DNA of 64,000 nt from Schizochytrium sp. TIO01 (Eukaryota > Sar > Bigyra > Thraustochytrida > Thraustochytriidae). Shown piece after piece: positions 21,959 through 33,117 of this stretch. The notes beneath the pieces are model-generated. The model saw only the letters and a list, made by a program, of their open reading frames with translations, had not been told where the DNA came from and searched no databases. The DNA lies in contig SMSO01000004.1 in the NCBI GenBank assembly GCA_004764695.1, forward strand, positions 2,135,501-2,199,500, given 5' to 3'. Made by a program: the position numbers and the translations under genes. Every line of letters starts with the position of its first letter. The stretch's first letter is position 1.

Positions 21959-24900
21959 GTATTCTTAGAAGCAGCATCTGGACTAAATCTCGCAGACTGA
22001 TTAGCGTAGTCTCTCACGAGGCTTTTCTTGGCTATACAAGTCACCCTCACTCTGTGCGTTTGAGCGTGCAGATTTGAGTTCATCTTCCATAGCCTGCCTG
22101 CAAATGCAAATGCCTTGCTCACATTCGTTCACACAAGTTACTTGGAGAGCAGCAAGAATCACATCAAGTTTCAGTTATCCCATAAAGACACCGCATTCAT
22201 GTTTCAAAGGACGTTTATGATGCGTGAATGTAAGAAAAGGGGTAGGTAACTAAAAGGATCAATGAGTAACACTGATTCATGGATCAGGAGAATTATTAGA
22301 CCGCAAGTCCGTAATGTACTTGGTTCAAACAGAGCGGGTTTGCACTTCTCTGAGCAAATAGCTCATTGAGAACTCCGCTGCCAGTTTGAGCAATCATACA
22401 ACTCCAGGTCCATCGTCTTATTCCTATGCTTTCTATTGTGTCTTTGGAAAAGCCAACCTCTTTACCCTCCCAATTAATTTTCACACAGCATAGATCCTGC
22501 ATCAAGTTTTCTTGCACATTGGTCTTAATTCAATTTCTGGCAGGCAAACAACATTTGCCATTTTAATAAACTCCATAAAAAGAATTAAATAACTATGAAA
22601 ATCAGATTCATGTGCTTCTTGTTTCTTGCTCTCTCCTTTTGTTGGCATGCATGTGTATTGCTCTTATTCAAATTTTCCGCAGAACATCAACCAGGAGAAG
22701 TGAAGAATCTTGTACGCGAGGAAAGCTGTGCATTTCAAAGAATACATTCACTTTCCAAAATAATGTGTCGATACATTTGATTTTGCTTTGTATGTGTACA
22801 ATATGAAAAACCAGACAATAGGTCTTCTGGATAGAACTTAGAGCATAATGGGGAAGGAATGTGGTCCTCTACATCTGATTGAAAATTTATGTCCTTGAAA
22901 CAATAGCAAACCAAAGGACAGTATGTTTTGAGCAACCAAAATTAATCTGTGGTTCTCCTGACGTGAGATATCGAAAAGGACTGCGTGTCTTACATACAAA
23001 GCTAGAAGCTCCGAAGAAATCTCATAGTGAAACTATATCCTTAGTAGAATAACATTATCTTTGTAATAATTTAATCCGCAATTTACTTTGACAAAGTATC
23101 ATAATTGTTATGAGTAGATAGTGCTATCTCATAAATCTTATAAAAGGCTGCGACAGTACCTTGGAGGTTCTGCATGGTGAAGCGTACATGGGCTATTGTT
23201 TTGGCTTGTAGTTTTATCTTAGCAAAAGTATTTGAAGGAGCTGCCTCTGCCTACGGAGCGCTCATAGTACAATTTCTAACAAAATTTGCTTGACATTAGT
23301 TTGTTTCTTTGAATTCATATGCGACTAATAACCCGCACCAATACCACAAGCTCATTGCTCTTTTAAAGAAAGCAGAATAATAAAATAGGTACCCAAGCAG
23401 AATATACGGATGGTAAATTTGAGAAATGGATCAATCGAACGTGTATAGGCTCTATGATGGTATTGAGCAATTTGAATATGTACCGTAGCTATGCTTGATC
23501 TTAGCTACAAATAAAGATGAAAGTAATACTCTTATGCTAGTTATAAAACTGAAAGTTGCGAAATTGCGCAAAGTTCAAAAGGTTTTGCGAGTGTGTGAAC
23601 AATTGTGGTCCTACTGTTCTATAGAAACGACGAACGTTGCCAGCGATAATAAGAAAGCATAAGAGTTTGACCGCTAATCACCCACCAAAAAGAACACCTA
23701 CTAGTGTGCACATTGCATAAATTTTATTATCTGAGCGGGTCCACTCACTGATATTCACAGATGGTAAAACCAAGTTTCCAGCAGGGCTGTGCTTGTATTT
23801 TGCTACTAATAGCAGAGCTTCCTTGGAGTGATTTGAGATCTCTGAGAAAAATCAGAACTAATTATATGAGCTTATTCGTGACGCCTGAAAATTTCACTAA
23901 AGGTCGTAGATCTCTAGCAAAGTATCTACGGTTCGGACTGTCAATCAAGTAAGAGGGTTGATAGTACGATGCACTCTCGCCAGTCAGAAGCTGTTCTATA
24001 ACTACTTTAACTTTAACATTTACTCAACTTGAAGAAAGAGTAAATATTTGATCGTGAAAGGGTAGGTACACACCTGGGTACGATACTCCGCACATACCTC
24101 AAGATGCCGTGAGGCATTATAAGGAACAATCATAGGTACTAGGTAGAGAGCGCTCAATCGCAGCAAACTGTCGCCATCCAAGGTCCGGCAGGGACAACTT
24201 AAAGATACTGCGCTTCGTCCGTCTTTCCTGGAATGCTAGAAATTGCAGTAGCACACCTCGGGTTGGCAGCTGACAAAAGAATGCAAGTTTCGTTCAATAT
24301 TCATTTCAAAGGTGTCAAGTTGGTGCTGGCATTAAATAATGGTGTCTACTACCAATCGATTAAATGTGCCGAAACATAATTTAGAAATTGCTTATCTTCA
24401 CCAAGTTTCTTGCGGCCGCTAGATTGGTGTTGTTTTATTTGATCAGACTCCCAAACTAATATTAGTTTTATGCTATCGTCTATGAAATAGGTCAACCTAC
24501 TTGTAAACATCCAGAAAACTGCATGGTATTACCTAGTCCAGTATTCGTAAAAGTAACTCTATGGAACCTGGCATTATCTAGACTAAAATAATAGATGCAG
24601 CAGAGCTGGTAGATCTGCTACTAAGCAGATGCCCAACACAAGAATGATAATTTAACTATTTCCGAAAAGATTAAAAAGAAAGAAGGGAAAAAAAGAGAAG
24701 AATTGAATATGTATTAGTGTTAGAAGCCTCCTCTCAGAAAGAAAAGAAAGAAAAAAGAACTCCGCACGTGCAGAACCCTGCACGTGAACATTATTGGTGA
24801 AGCACTTTGAGAGCTTAGCTACAATGAATCTTTATGGGCCTAGATGTCTACTTTTTGCCAATCGACTTGCACTCCTTGTCTTTACTGCACAGATTGACTT

Positions 24901-26634
24901 GTCTATTGTTCTTCAAGTATGATTAAACTTTCTTTTAGCTTTGGCTTTATTATTAAATCCTTTCAAATATATATTTTATTGGAAGGTTTACTGCAGGTGA
25001 TGAAGCATTGGTCAGCGCCAACGCACGGGACAGGGCTGAGTTCGGGAACACGCAAAGATTAGACGTACGTCCAGATACACGCTGCGGGCTCATCGCCTTA
25101 CATGAGCATTTCTGCAACAAGGGTCGCGCTAGAATCCCAGAAGTACGCAAATGCATGCAAAGTTCATTTCTGCCAGAGTCCAAAGAATTCTCTTTTAAAT
25201 GGCCCCTTCAACAGAGTTACTTTAGCTGATTAAACCTCCAGCCAGTAGAAGATGTCAACGAAAGGTGGCGGTGATAACACCCTGACTTGGCCCAAAGAAC
25301 AGTGAACAACTTGTAACCTATACTACCCGTCGTAGTAGCGCCTGCTGTATATTTGAGAGCTATCCATTGATTATATTTTTATTTTATTTTAAATTGGAAA
25401 TAAACGTGATGTATTGCAAACAGAAGAAACTGCCGGTGAAAGGGAAAAGGCTGCCATTCATTTTGGCTCTTTTCTTTTTTTAAATTCACAAAAGTAAAAA
25501 AAATATATTAATTGAAATAAATCTAACACACTTCATCAAAATATTCAAACATATAAACTTCAGACGTGCAGGTACGAAGTTGGGATCACCTTTGCGGACG
25601 AATGGGGTTCTGTGCCTTAAAATACACTGAGCATTCTAAAGTTCATGGCGGCAGACGCTATTTATATTGCTTATTACCAACAGAGGGAGCAGTGAGCACA
25701 GTGTGGAATGGGAACCTTAGACTACTACTATTAGGGTCCGAAATATCTGCGTTTCTTTGAGCAATTGAATTAGTTTGCAGCGCCTCCACGGGCAGGGACA
25801 CGAATTTATACAGCTTTAGTAGCAAGTCATTGCTGGTGGTGAACTTGCGCAGCGTTGAGCTATGCCGATTGAGATGTCGAAGCACAAAATCACCTTTTGT
25901 CGTCCGATCTGACGATCTACAGCGGATACCAGAAAACACAGAGAGAAACCCAACTAATACATAAAAATACGAAGTTTTGATTATTAGTATTTTATAATGA
26001 GCTTTAGGTTTTCAGGTTATAGAGATTATGAAAACAGCCTGGAATGCCGGGGAACCACGCAACGATGAGCTTGGAGGCGCTAAAATGGCGCTCGCTTCCT
26101 CGCGTCATTAACCTGTTTCGTTTGAGGGAAGCTAATTACCCCTGTCGCTTCCAAGCGCGTCTTTGTAGCGAAATTCTATCATACTCTTTTTAATCATGTA
26201 TGACATACTACGCTGTTTTCGGTGAATGGCCGATGAATTAGGTTGGATCACGTAACCAAGTCTGGGTTTCAGGCAATCTAAGCCGTGATGGCAGCCCAGG
26301 ATTTCCATCTTCTTTTATTACGAGCACACCTATTGCTGTCGTTCTAGAGTCGGTAACCTCACATGATTGAACCATGACTGATTTACTTCTGCCTTCTTGA
26401 GCGAGGCCCCGAGCTGCCAGACCTATTTTCTTGAAGGAGACAAGTCTTGCAGTTCATGTCTCTTCAAGTTGTCCACATTTCTTTTTTAATCTTCTAACTT
26501 CATCATGGAACTTGGAAGAAATTAAATAAAAAAACAAGAAGGCAAACATTTCAACTGTGTCTTTCACGTGCGTCGTTGATTAACGACGCGCACTTTTTTT
26601 TTCTCCGGACTCAGAAATATTTTGAAAAGGCCTT

Positions 26635-26982
26635 CTAATTCTTATTCATCGCCTGCGGCGTTGTCAGCCCTCGACGTAGATTACCTTCCTTCAGCCCCGG
26701 CTCAGTCCCCGTGCCGATTCCTGGCGACGCGCCTGTCTTACTGCCTGCACTAGGGCAGATCTTGGGCAGAGCAGCTTCTCCCGCGTCCGTCTTCAATAAC
26801 ACCGGAAAAGCAGTAGAAATGACCAAAGCAAGGTAGTCAATATTAGTGCGGGGGGAACCCGTAGCCGGGGCTGGACTTGTCTCGAGATCAAGGTGGCGTG
26901 CGCAAAGTATGCAGTAGTAGGCAATAAAGGAGCACACTGAGAGCAGACACACGAAGGAATGCGCAGTTAAATTCAACATCAT
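26635..26982 (-). CDS. Hypothetical small membrane protein, 115 aa
   Basis: An ATG ORF in a clearly GC-richer island within AT-rich DNA. Residues about 9-28 form a hydrophobic, Cys-containing segment (HSFVCLLSVCSFIAYYCIL) that could be a signal anchor. A second hydrophobic stretch follows the NIDYLALVISTAFPVLL region near 50-66. The rest is rich in Pro, Gly, Thr and Ala and looks disordered. The start shows tandem ATGATG. No family is recognised and there is no second line of evidence, but the local composition and long open frame favour a real gene or exon. Confidence 0.4.
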   Translation of the reverse strand: MMLNLTAHSFVCLLSVCSFIAYYCILCARHLDLETSPAPATGSPRTNIDYLALVISTAFPVLLKTDAGEAALPKICPSAGSKTGASPGIGTGTEPGLKEGNLRRGLTTPQAMNKN

Positions 26983-27219
26983 TGCTACAAGCTAGATATC
27001 TAGCTGGTCTTGGCTTGGCTTGGAAAAGAGCGACGAAGATCTAAGCGGATACTTTGACTGATCAGGGGTAGTAGGTTTCCAGTTAGTTCTACTTGCTTCC
27101 AGGGTTTTCAAGTTGATGTCCGTCATTATTCATTAGCGAAGCTTGACCTTGTGCGTCTATGGCGCATGTATGCAATTAGGGATGAATGAGGTGATGAGAA
27201 TGCATGTTTTCTTGATCGG

Positions 27220-27603
27220 ATGGTAGTCTGGTGTACTTTCAGAATCAGTTTATGGGCTGCAGCAGTGTACCTAGAGCTTTGTAGCCCAAGTTTGACTAGT
27301 TCCACTTTCAGAAGATGCCCTTCTTTTCAGAAACTCTTTTTGAATCGTTGCTCGACGCCCGGTTGCAGAGAGAATAGCACAGTAGGCATCCTAAGTTCTG
27401 ATTTGCATACTTGGATCTGTAGCGATCGTAACTGCTGTGCAACGAACGATCTCCGCAGGGATAACCTTGGTATTGAAACTCTAGGTAGATTGGCGATGCA
27501 TAGCATTAGACAAGAAATAACCATGGCCAGCGACGGACTCGACCATGATGTTCCATACTTGAGATCCTCGACGCCCCTTCGTCAAGCAGACATACATGTA
27601 TGA
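27220..27603 (+). CDS. Doubtful Cys-rich ORF, 127 aa
   Basis: An ATG ORF with a moderately hydrophobic start (ISLWAAAVYLELC) and about ten cysteines, including CSTPGC and CSDRNCC. It might be a small secreted orphan protein. Codon use is not biased like that of the certain genes, and no family is recognised. The far end runs up against AATG-type repeat DNA. Confidence 0.22.
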   Translation: MVVWCTFRISLWAAAVYLELCSPSLTSSTFRRCPSFQKLFLNRCSTPGCRENSTVGILSSDLHTWICSDRNCCATNDLRRDNLGIETLGRLAMHSIRQEITMASDGLDHDVPYLRSSTPLRQADIHV

Positions 27604-27668
27604 ACGCTGCACGAGTAAGGTAGGCACCGAATTTCAAAGGCCGATGAGCAGCGATCAGCACATAGAGA

Positions 27669-27708
27669 AATGAATGAATGAATGAATGAATGAATGAATA
27701 AATGAATG
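27669..27708. repeat. (AATG)n microsatellite
   Basis: About nine units of AATG with one AATA interruption. A shorter run occurs at about 27770-27788. On the minus strand it yields an artefactual SFIH repeat ORF. Confidence 0.92.
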
Positions 27709-29068
27709 GGAGAAGTTCGACGACATAGCAGCATATGGACGTGCGCACACTCAGTAAGGCTGTATTCGAATGAATGAATGAATGGATGAACTGCGATGGG
27801 CAAGTGATGATGGTGGCCATATGAAGAAAGTGTGTCTTCCCCTTTTATAATTACTTTTAAGCAACATAGATAAACAATAACAATTTAGAAAAAAAAAAAG
27901 AAAAAAAAAGGGTGACAGCACCTGCAGGAATGTGCTTGATTGAGCGCCACCTCTATCAACCCGAAGTCCGCTCAACGCAGGAGCCAACTCGCTGCATGTT
28001 GATTGTTGCTCGAAGCGACCAAAAGCAGTTGCTGTGAAGGGCAAAGCCTGAAGCGATTCGGAGAAGCCCCGCTTTGCACTTTCCTTTCCTGAATAAAATT
28101 AGAATTGGAAACTTTTTAGACTATGAGAAAGTTGATTTTTCCAGCAGGAAAGTGAACTTGATCTTAATTTTGTTCTCCATGCATTTTTGCCTAGCCAGTT
28201 TTAGAATCGCATACACTTTAATTCTTCTTCTTTTCATCAACTTGATTCCATCTATCGGCACATGAGGGTGCGACTGCGGTGTTGTCCTTTTCGCTCTGCG
28301 ACGTACCTGTTGCCTCTCTCTCGACCCATCACGGCAACCCATTCATTCTTCATGTATTCATCCAAATGTTCATTTTTGATTACTTCATTAACTTCAGGCT
28401 TCCTTGCTTGCTTGCAACGATGTTATAGTATGCCGCAAAAAAGCGCGTTCCGGGCCCTGTCAGCACGTGCAGAAGGCACACAAACTCCGGCGCTAGCGAG
28501 AGATGTTATTGCGCTATCCCCTTTCGTTCTTTTGGTGCCCACATGAGGACCATGGACGCGGCTGAGAATATGTAATTCTTTCAATGTAAAAAGAAGTTTA
28601 CCCTTTTCTATTCTATTTTAAAGGGAAAAAGAAAAAGAAAACATAAGCAAAACAAGAGTGTTGATAGTCCTTTGTCATAAGATGGTACTAAGGAAGTGTG
28701 TTGGTCTTATTTTAAAATTCTCTAATCGAATTAAATGAACTTTTAAAAATAAATATATTGAAGAATATATATAGCAACGAAAGAGCTGTAGGTTGGGATT
28801 ACGCAGGAACTCCTTGTTTCCGTGGACGCATCCCGTAAAAGAAAAGGTCCTGCGGAGTGAGCTCGTGCAGAGCCCAAAACCGGAACTCCTGGCAGCAGTC
28901 CTTTGTACGGATTGAGGCCAGTGTATAGGAGCAGCGTAAGGCGTTGCTTGTAATCCTTTACGTGCCCACGTCGTCGCTGGTGGCGGTGGCCGAAGTCACG
29001 TCTGGGCAGCCAGTCCTTAACTTCATCACAAGAGGAAAGTTACTCCCTTGGGATATCTGAAAGTCACC

Positions 29069-30205
29069 ATGCAGGCACTCAACATGATGATGATTGTGGT
29101 GCTGATCACCCTCGCCACGCTTGCACGGGCATACGAGCTCAGCGAATGCAGCACATCCGATATGAAAACCTTGGAGCTGGTTACTGACGAAAGTGATGAG
29201 GGTCACTCTGTCACGCTCAACGGGGAGCTCTGTGATGATCCAGACCGCGCCTGTAAGAAGCAGACCACCGTGAAATGCGCAAATGTTACAGCGCCTGAAG
29301 GTGGATACTACAATGCTCACACATTCTACGTGGACTACACCGAGGAGTACGCAGAGGCTAAAAATATCACCTCTGATATGGACACCTCTGAGGGTCGTCG
29401 TTTGTACACGTCGAGTACAGGCTCCATCTTGGCATACGCCACTACCTACTACTACAAACTTCCTTACGGTGTGGATGCTTCTAATTGCAGTGATGCGAAC
29501 AACCTTTATTGCAAAATGTTCTACCCTAACTACGATGGCCTTACCATCGCACAGCGTGCTTGCGACGCTGCTGGCTCGGCATGTGAAGGGTATGGTATCT
29601 ATGAACCGTGGCAGCAGAACCCGTTCTACTGCTTGAAGAAGAAGCTTAACGCCACCAGCTACAACTCTGAAAAGCAGTCCCGTTACCCCGCGAAGCTATT
29701 TAAGCGGTACTCTGGATCATCTCTCACCGCGTTTTATGGATTTTTGAGCCTTGATACCAGTCTCATGCCTTCCAAGACATCTGTTCTCCGCTCTTTCTCA
29801 CCATCTGCCTTGTACTCTGAGAATGATTGCAAGTCTATGTGTGAGATTGATGACGATTGCAATGGCTACTCTATGAACTCGACATCTGGTTACTGCTCTT
29901 CCCTTTACACATCAACGAGCACTTCTGGTGGCGTTACAAATAATGATACATCTATCTCTTACTACCGTCAGTCGAAGAGCGCTACAGATTCGTTCTCTGA
30001 CTGTGAGCTCGACTCCAGCAAGTGCCCTAGCACTGGCATGTCAAGCGGAAACCTCGCTGCCACTATTGTGCTAAGTGTGGCTGGTGCTTTCACCATCCTC
30101 GGTGTTGGCTTTTTCATCCACCGTCGCCGTCAACGTGCACGTGCAACATCGGATTCTCAGGAGCTTGGTGTTTCGACTAGCCTCAAAGTGGGGGAAACGG
30201 CATAA
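29069..30205 (+). CDS. Type I membrane glycoprotein with PAN/apple-like motif
   Basis: The start at 29069 (CACCATGCAG) is chosen over upstream non-ATG codons. The 378-residue product begins with a signal peptide (hydrophobic core MMMIVVLITLATLA, cleavage near 22). A Cys-, Tyr- and Ser-rich ectodomain has at least six N-glycosylation sequons (NVT, NIT, NCS, NAT, NST, NDT). The segment near residues 253-275 (NDCKSMCEIDDDCNGYSM) has the CxxxC...CxGYS look of PAN/apple folds, which bind proteins or carbohydrates. A single membrane helix at about 327-349 is followed by HRRRQRAR, a positive-inside stop-transfer, and a short tail. No catalytic motif is visible. It is probably a cell-surface or wall-associated protein; its function is unknown. 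Intronless, tail-to-tail with NudC. Confidence 0.82.
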   Translation: MQALNMMMIVVLITLATLARAYELSECSTSDMKTLELVTDESDEGHSVTLNGELCDDPDRACKKQTTVKCANVTAPEGGYYNAHTFYVDYTEEYAEAKNITSDMDTSEGRRLYTSSTGSILAYATTYYYKLPYGVDASNCSDANNLYCKMFYPNYDGLTIAQRACDAAGSACEGYGIYEPWQQNPFYCLKKKLNATSYNSEKQSRYPAKLFKRYSGSSLTAFYGFLSLDTSLMPSKTSVLRSFSPSALYSENDCKSMCEIDDDCNGYSMNSTSGYCSSLYTSTSTSGGVTNNDTSISYYRQSKSATDSFSDCELDSSKCPSTGMSSGNLAATIVLSVAGAFTILGVGFFIHRRRQRARATSDSQELGVSTSLKVGETA

Positions 30206-30634
30206 GCTCCCTGTTTTTCCACGTTTTTTTTTTTAAAAATGAATTTGAGAATCCACAAATACGTTTCTGTTGCTTCTAGATCTGCCATAAAAAACAATGC
30301 AATCGATGTTCTAATCCCTACATTTCTCTTCATCTTCAGTTTTGTTTTTGCATCTTGAGTTATCCAGTAAATGGCATATTTGAGTTGCAAACTCTTTTAC
30401 ATTAAGCTGGGGGAGCTAAAGTAAGGCACAGCCCCCATTTTAATATTTTTTTGCATTCGTTAAATGTGTTCAAGTGAGCTCATTCTAAGTGAAGCAGGCA
30501 AGGCAGGGGATGTGCAAAGTTAAAAAACAAAAGAAATCAAACTTGAGAAGGTCTACAATGTCAACTAAAGGCTTGGAAATTGCTGAGACAAAGTGCTTTC
30601 GAGATAGTTCACATAATAATATATATCCTCCAAG
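30206..30634. other. Convergent spacer
   Basis: AT-rich spacer between the 3' ends of the PAN-like gene and NudC. No feature seen apart from a short T/A tract at about 30225. Confidence 0.6.
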
Positions 30635-31775
30635 CTAGAATGGGCTCCCGGGAAGATCTCTAGCCTTCTCAAGAAGACTTTGCTTGGATAGTTCATCACT
30701 TGTTGGTAATCCTTGAGCCTTTTGACGCTGATCAAACATCACCTTGCGAATAGCAGCTTGAGTAGATTCATCATACTCATCAATGTTCTTGGTGGAATCA
30801 ACCTGTGTTGTGTCGATCTCTGGTTCGCCTTTAAGAATGGAATCCCACCAAGTCTCCCTCGTTTTTGCAAGAGAAATGACTAGTGTAGAAGTTCCCGTTT
30901 CCACTGACCAAAAACATTCTTCTGGTTTTACCCGCTCGGGATTAGGGTACGCGCCTTCGAGCAATACTTGACCTGATGTTTTAAGCGCCACGCGCAATTT
31001 TGATGCCTGCAAGCTACACTCGATCTGTTTCGCCTCGGTCCCTTGGGGAATATTCAGATGAATTGTTAATTCCTCAAGAGTCTGGCTCCAGTGGTAACGA
31101 TCCGTCACACCGCCATTTCCAGCAAAAGGAATTTGTTTACCTTTATCGTTCAAACGGATTTGATTGACGAGATCCTGTAGTTCTCCATTTGTTTCTGCAA
31201 CCTGTGGCGTCTGCGATGTCTTCTGCTTTGCAGGCTCTGCACTCGGCGAATTCGAGGAAATTTTATTTCCTGGACTGCTCGTCTGTGGTTTTGCTGTCCG
31301 AGACAGGGGTTGCTGTACCACCGAGGGGTGCTTCTTGGTTTTGGTTTCCTTTGTAGGAGCAAGGCCTTGACCCTTTTCGTGTACAGAAGAAGGGACGTTT
31401 GCAGTTTGGTCTTCTTGTGGGCTTCTCAATGTTCCGTCGAGGTTTTTATACGGTAATGACCGGAAGGTCTTGAGTACCTGTATTAAGACACCAACACATT
31501 CAAACAATTTGTCAGTTTATCCCATCTTACATCGTTGAAGCAAGTACTTGAAAAGTTGGGAAGGGTACATTGCGTCAGATCTGGAAATATATTCTTTTGC
31601 TTACCATATTTTCCGCAACACCTTGGCGAAATCCCATTTTGGCTTCGCGTACGTCATTTGGGATAACGCAATAAAAGTCCGTGCGTCTGTGCAGGAACTC
31701 GAAGAATCCTTTTAGCAGCGGCTCAACGCCGCCTGCCCTCTGAGCAGCCGCCATGAAGGCTGCATCGAGCTCCAT
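30635..31775 (-). CDS. NudC-family cochaperone
   Basis: Two exons on the minus strand, 31775-31605 and 31477-30635, are joined in phase 0 across a 127-bp intron (GTAAGC donor, ACAG acceptor). They give 337 residues. NudC proteins are HSP90 cochaperones linked to dynein function. The N-terminal domain (FEFLHRRTDFY and MGFRQGVAENMVLKTF) is spliced together exactly across the intron and resembles the NUDC/NUDCD3 N-terminal helical domain. A Ser/Lys/Pro-rich linker follows. The CS domain (about 183-273) opens YHWSQTLEELTIHLNIP, includes CFWSVETG and ends WWDSILKGEPEID. The family C-terminal signature MFDQRQKAQGLPTSDEL is present near 300. The start is ACAGGATGG. Head-to-head with glutamate 5-kinase, 1.3 kb apart. 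Confidence 0.93.
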
Positions 31776-32381
31776 CCTGTCTCAGCAAGCTCTAACTACT
31801 CCGCGAAAGTACTACGTATCAGACAACCTTCACTTGAGCTTATCTTTTGGAACAGCTGATATGTCGCAGTCGCTTAGTGTCAGTGGAGTTGCTTTGATTG
31901 TTGAAGAAGCGCAACCTTGACCAAATCCACGATCGTTCTCTACAACGCCTTATCTTCGAGTAAGTAAACAGAAAAGAAAAGAATAGAATAGAAACCTGAG
32001 GTTACCCTTCTCCCAGACAAGTACTCTGTTATTTTCCTTTCGTGACAGCATCTTTTCCAAACTTCTGCTCCACCTGTACATACACGAGCGTTTTTACAGA
32101 AACAACCCTCCTGCACATCATCTCATATACATTGTTGAAATTCCCTGCCCAATATCATCGCAATATCAAATCAACAATACATGGCAGTTTGTCTATAAAG
32201 GCATGGTCATTCATTCCCGCACTTGCTGATGCCCGTTCGCTCGGATGACGTCGATCGACACCATTTAGACGCCGTGTAGCACAACACAACTTGAAATGCC
32301 ACTGCTATTCCGTCTCTTCGTACTCACCATGAGATTTGTCAAAAGCCAGCGAGCGTCTTTTCTGACTTGGAGATGATTGTC

Positions 32382-32417
32382 AATGAATGAATGAATGAAT
32401 GAATGAATGAATGAATA
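32382..32417. repeat. (AATG)n microsatellite
   Basis: About nine AATG units. A shorter copy lies 370 bp downstream at 32782-32806. Same motif as at 27669. Confidence 0.92.
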
Positions 32418-32990
32418 ACTGCGATGGCTTTCGCAGAGTTCCCGGAGCGTTCTGGGGCTCCTCTCTCGAGATGGCATGAATGATTATGTAGTATGACCCA
32501 GAAGCGATTGAGCGAGCAAGCCTCCATATGATTGTTTCGCTGCAGGCAAAGCGAGGCTTGGTGGCTGTCAGGGTGGTCGTTCACCAAGTGTAGCGGCGGT
32601 GGCGCTGCTCGGATGGCCGTGCTCCGTATTTCTGTCTGGGCTGGTGATCTTGCCGCATTACAATAGATTGCATTGCATTGCATTCAATGGAGAGCCTATG
32701 CCTAATTGTAGTAGAAGCAGCACTAGTCATTGAATGCTTTGCAATTTTCTTTTAAAAGAAAGAAAAAAGAAAGATGGGGATAAATGAATGAATGAATGAA
32801 TGAATAATGAATGTCCTATTTGTCGCAGAGAATAACTTCACTGAGTTTACAATGGGTTATTTTCTACAAATGAGCTTGAGCGCCGCCTTGTTCTAAGTGG
32901 ATCCTCCACCCACTGGCGCTTCCAAAGCCTGTTTGTTTGTCTGCTCGCCAGCCTCCGGCTTTGCCGAACGTGTGCAAGCCTTTTTGCTTT

Positions 32991-33029
32991 GCTCTGCTCT
33001 GCTCTGCTCTGCTCTGCTCTGCTCTGCTC
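32991..33029. repeat. (GCTCT)8 pentanucleotide repeat at promoter or 5' UTR
   Basis: Eight pentamer units ending about 90 bases before the glutamate 5-kinase ATG, so in the leader or core promoter. On the plus strand it is a pure pyrimidine-G run. It could affect transcription or simply be slippage-prone. Confidence 0.9.
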
Positions 33030-33117
33030 CAGGCGTTTTGGGCTCTAGCAGCAGAAAGAGAGCTTGGCAGGATCCCTGGAGGTGGAGCAGCTAAGCTTGA
33101 TCTAAAAGTTTTGCGCA

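Larger units (their letters stand above)
21959..29068. other. AT-rich 7-kb gap with few small ORFs
   Basis: Mostly AT-rich DNA without a recognisable gene. Small GC-richer islands stand out. At 25,000-25,230 a frame reads sensibly after a TTTACTGCAG acceptor-like site, but no matching upstream exon was found. At 26,065-26,193 there is a 42-codon ATG ORF beginning MSLEALKWRSLPRVINLF. At 26,635-26,982 and 27,220-27,603 there are ORFs listed separately. A hairpin ATGCC-GTGA-GGCAT sits near 24,105. An AATG microsatellite lies at 27,669-27,708. No RNA gene could be identified. Confidence 0.5.
31776..33117. other. Divergent spacer between NudC and glutamate 5-kinase
   Basis: About 1.3 kb containing both promoters. 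It holds two AATG microsatellites (32382-32417 and 32782-32806) and a CTCTG pentamer run close to the kinase start. A GCATT run (GATTGCATTGCATTGCATTC) lies near 32670. No gene is supported. Confidence 0.6.

Noticed and set aside
27669-32806. Regularly repeated AATG arrays considered as a CRISPR-like or minisatellite array
   Set aside because: They are simple tetranucleotide runs without spacers.
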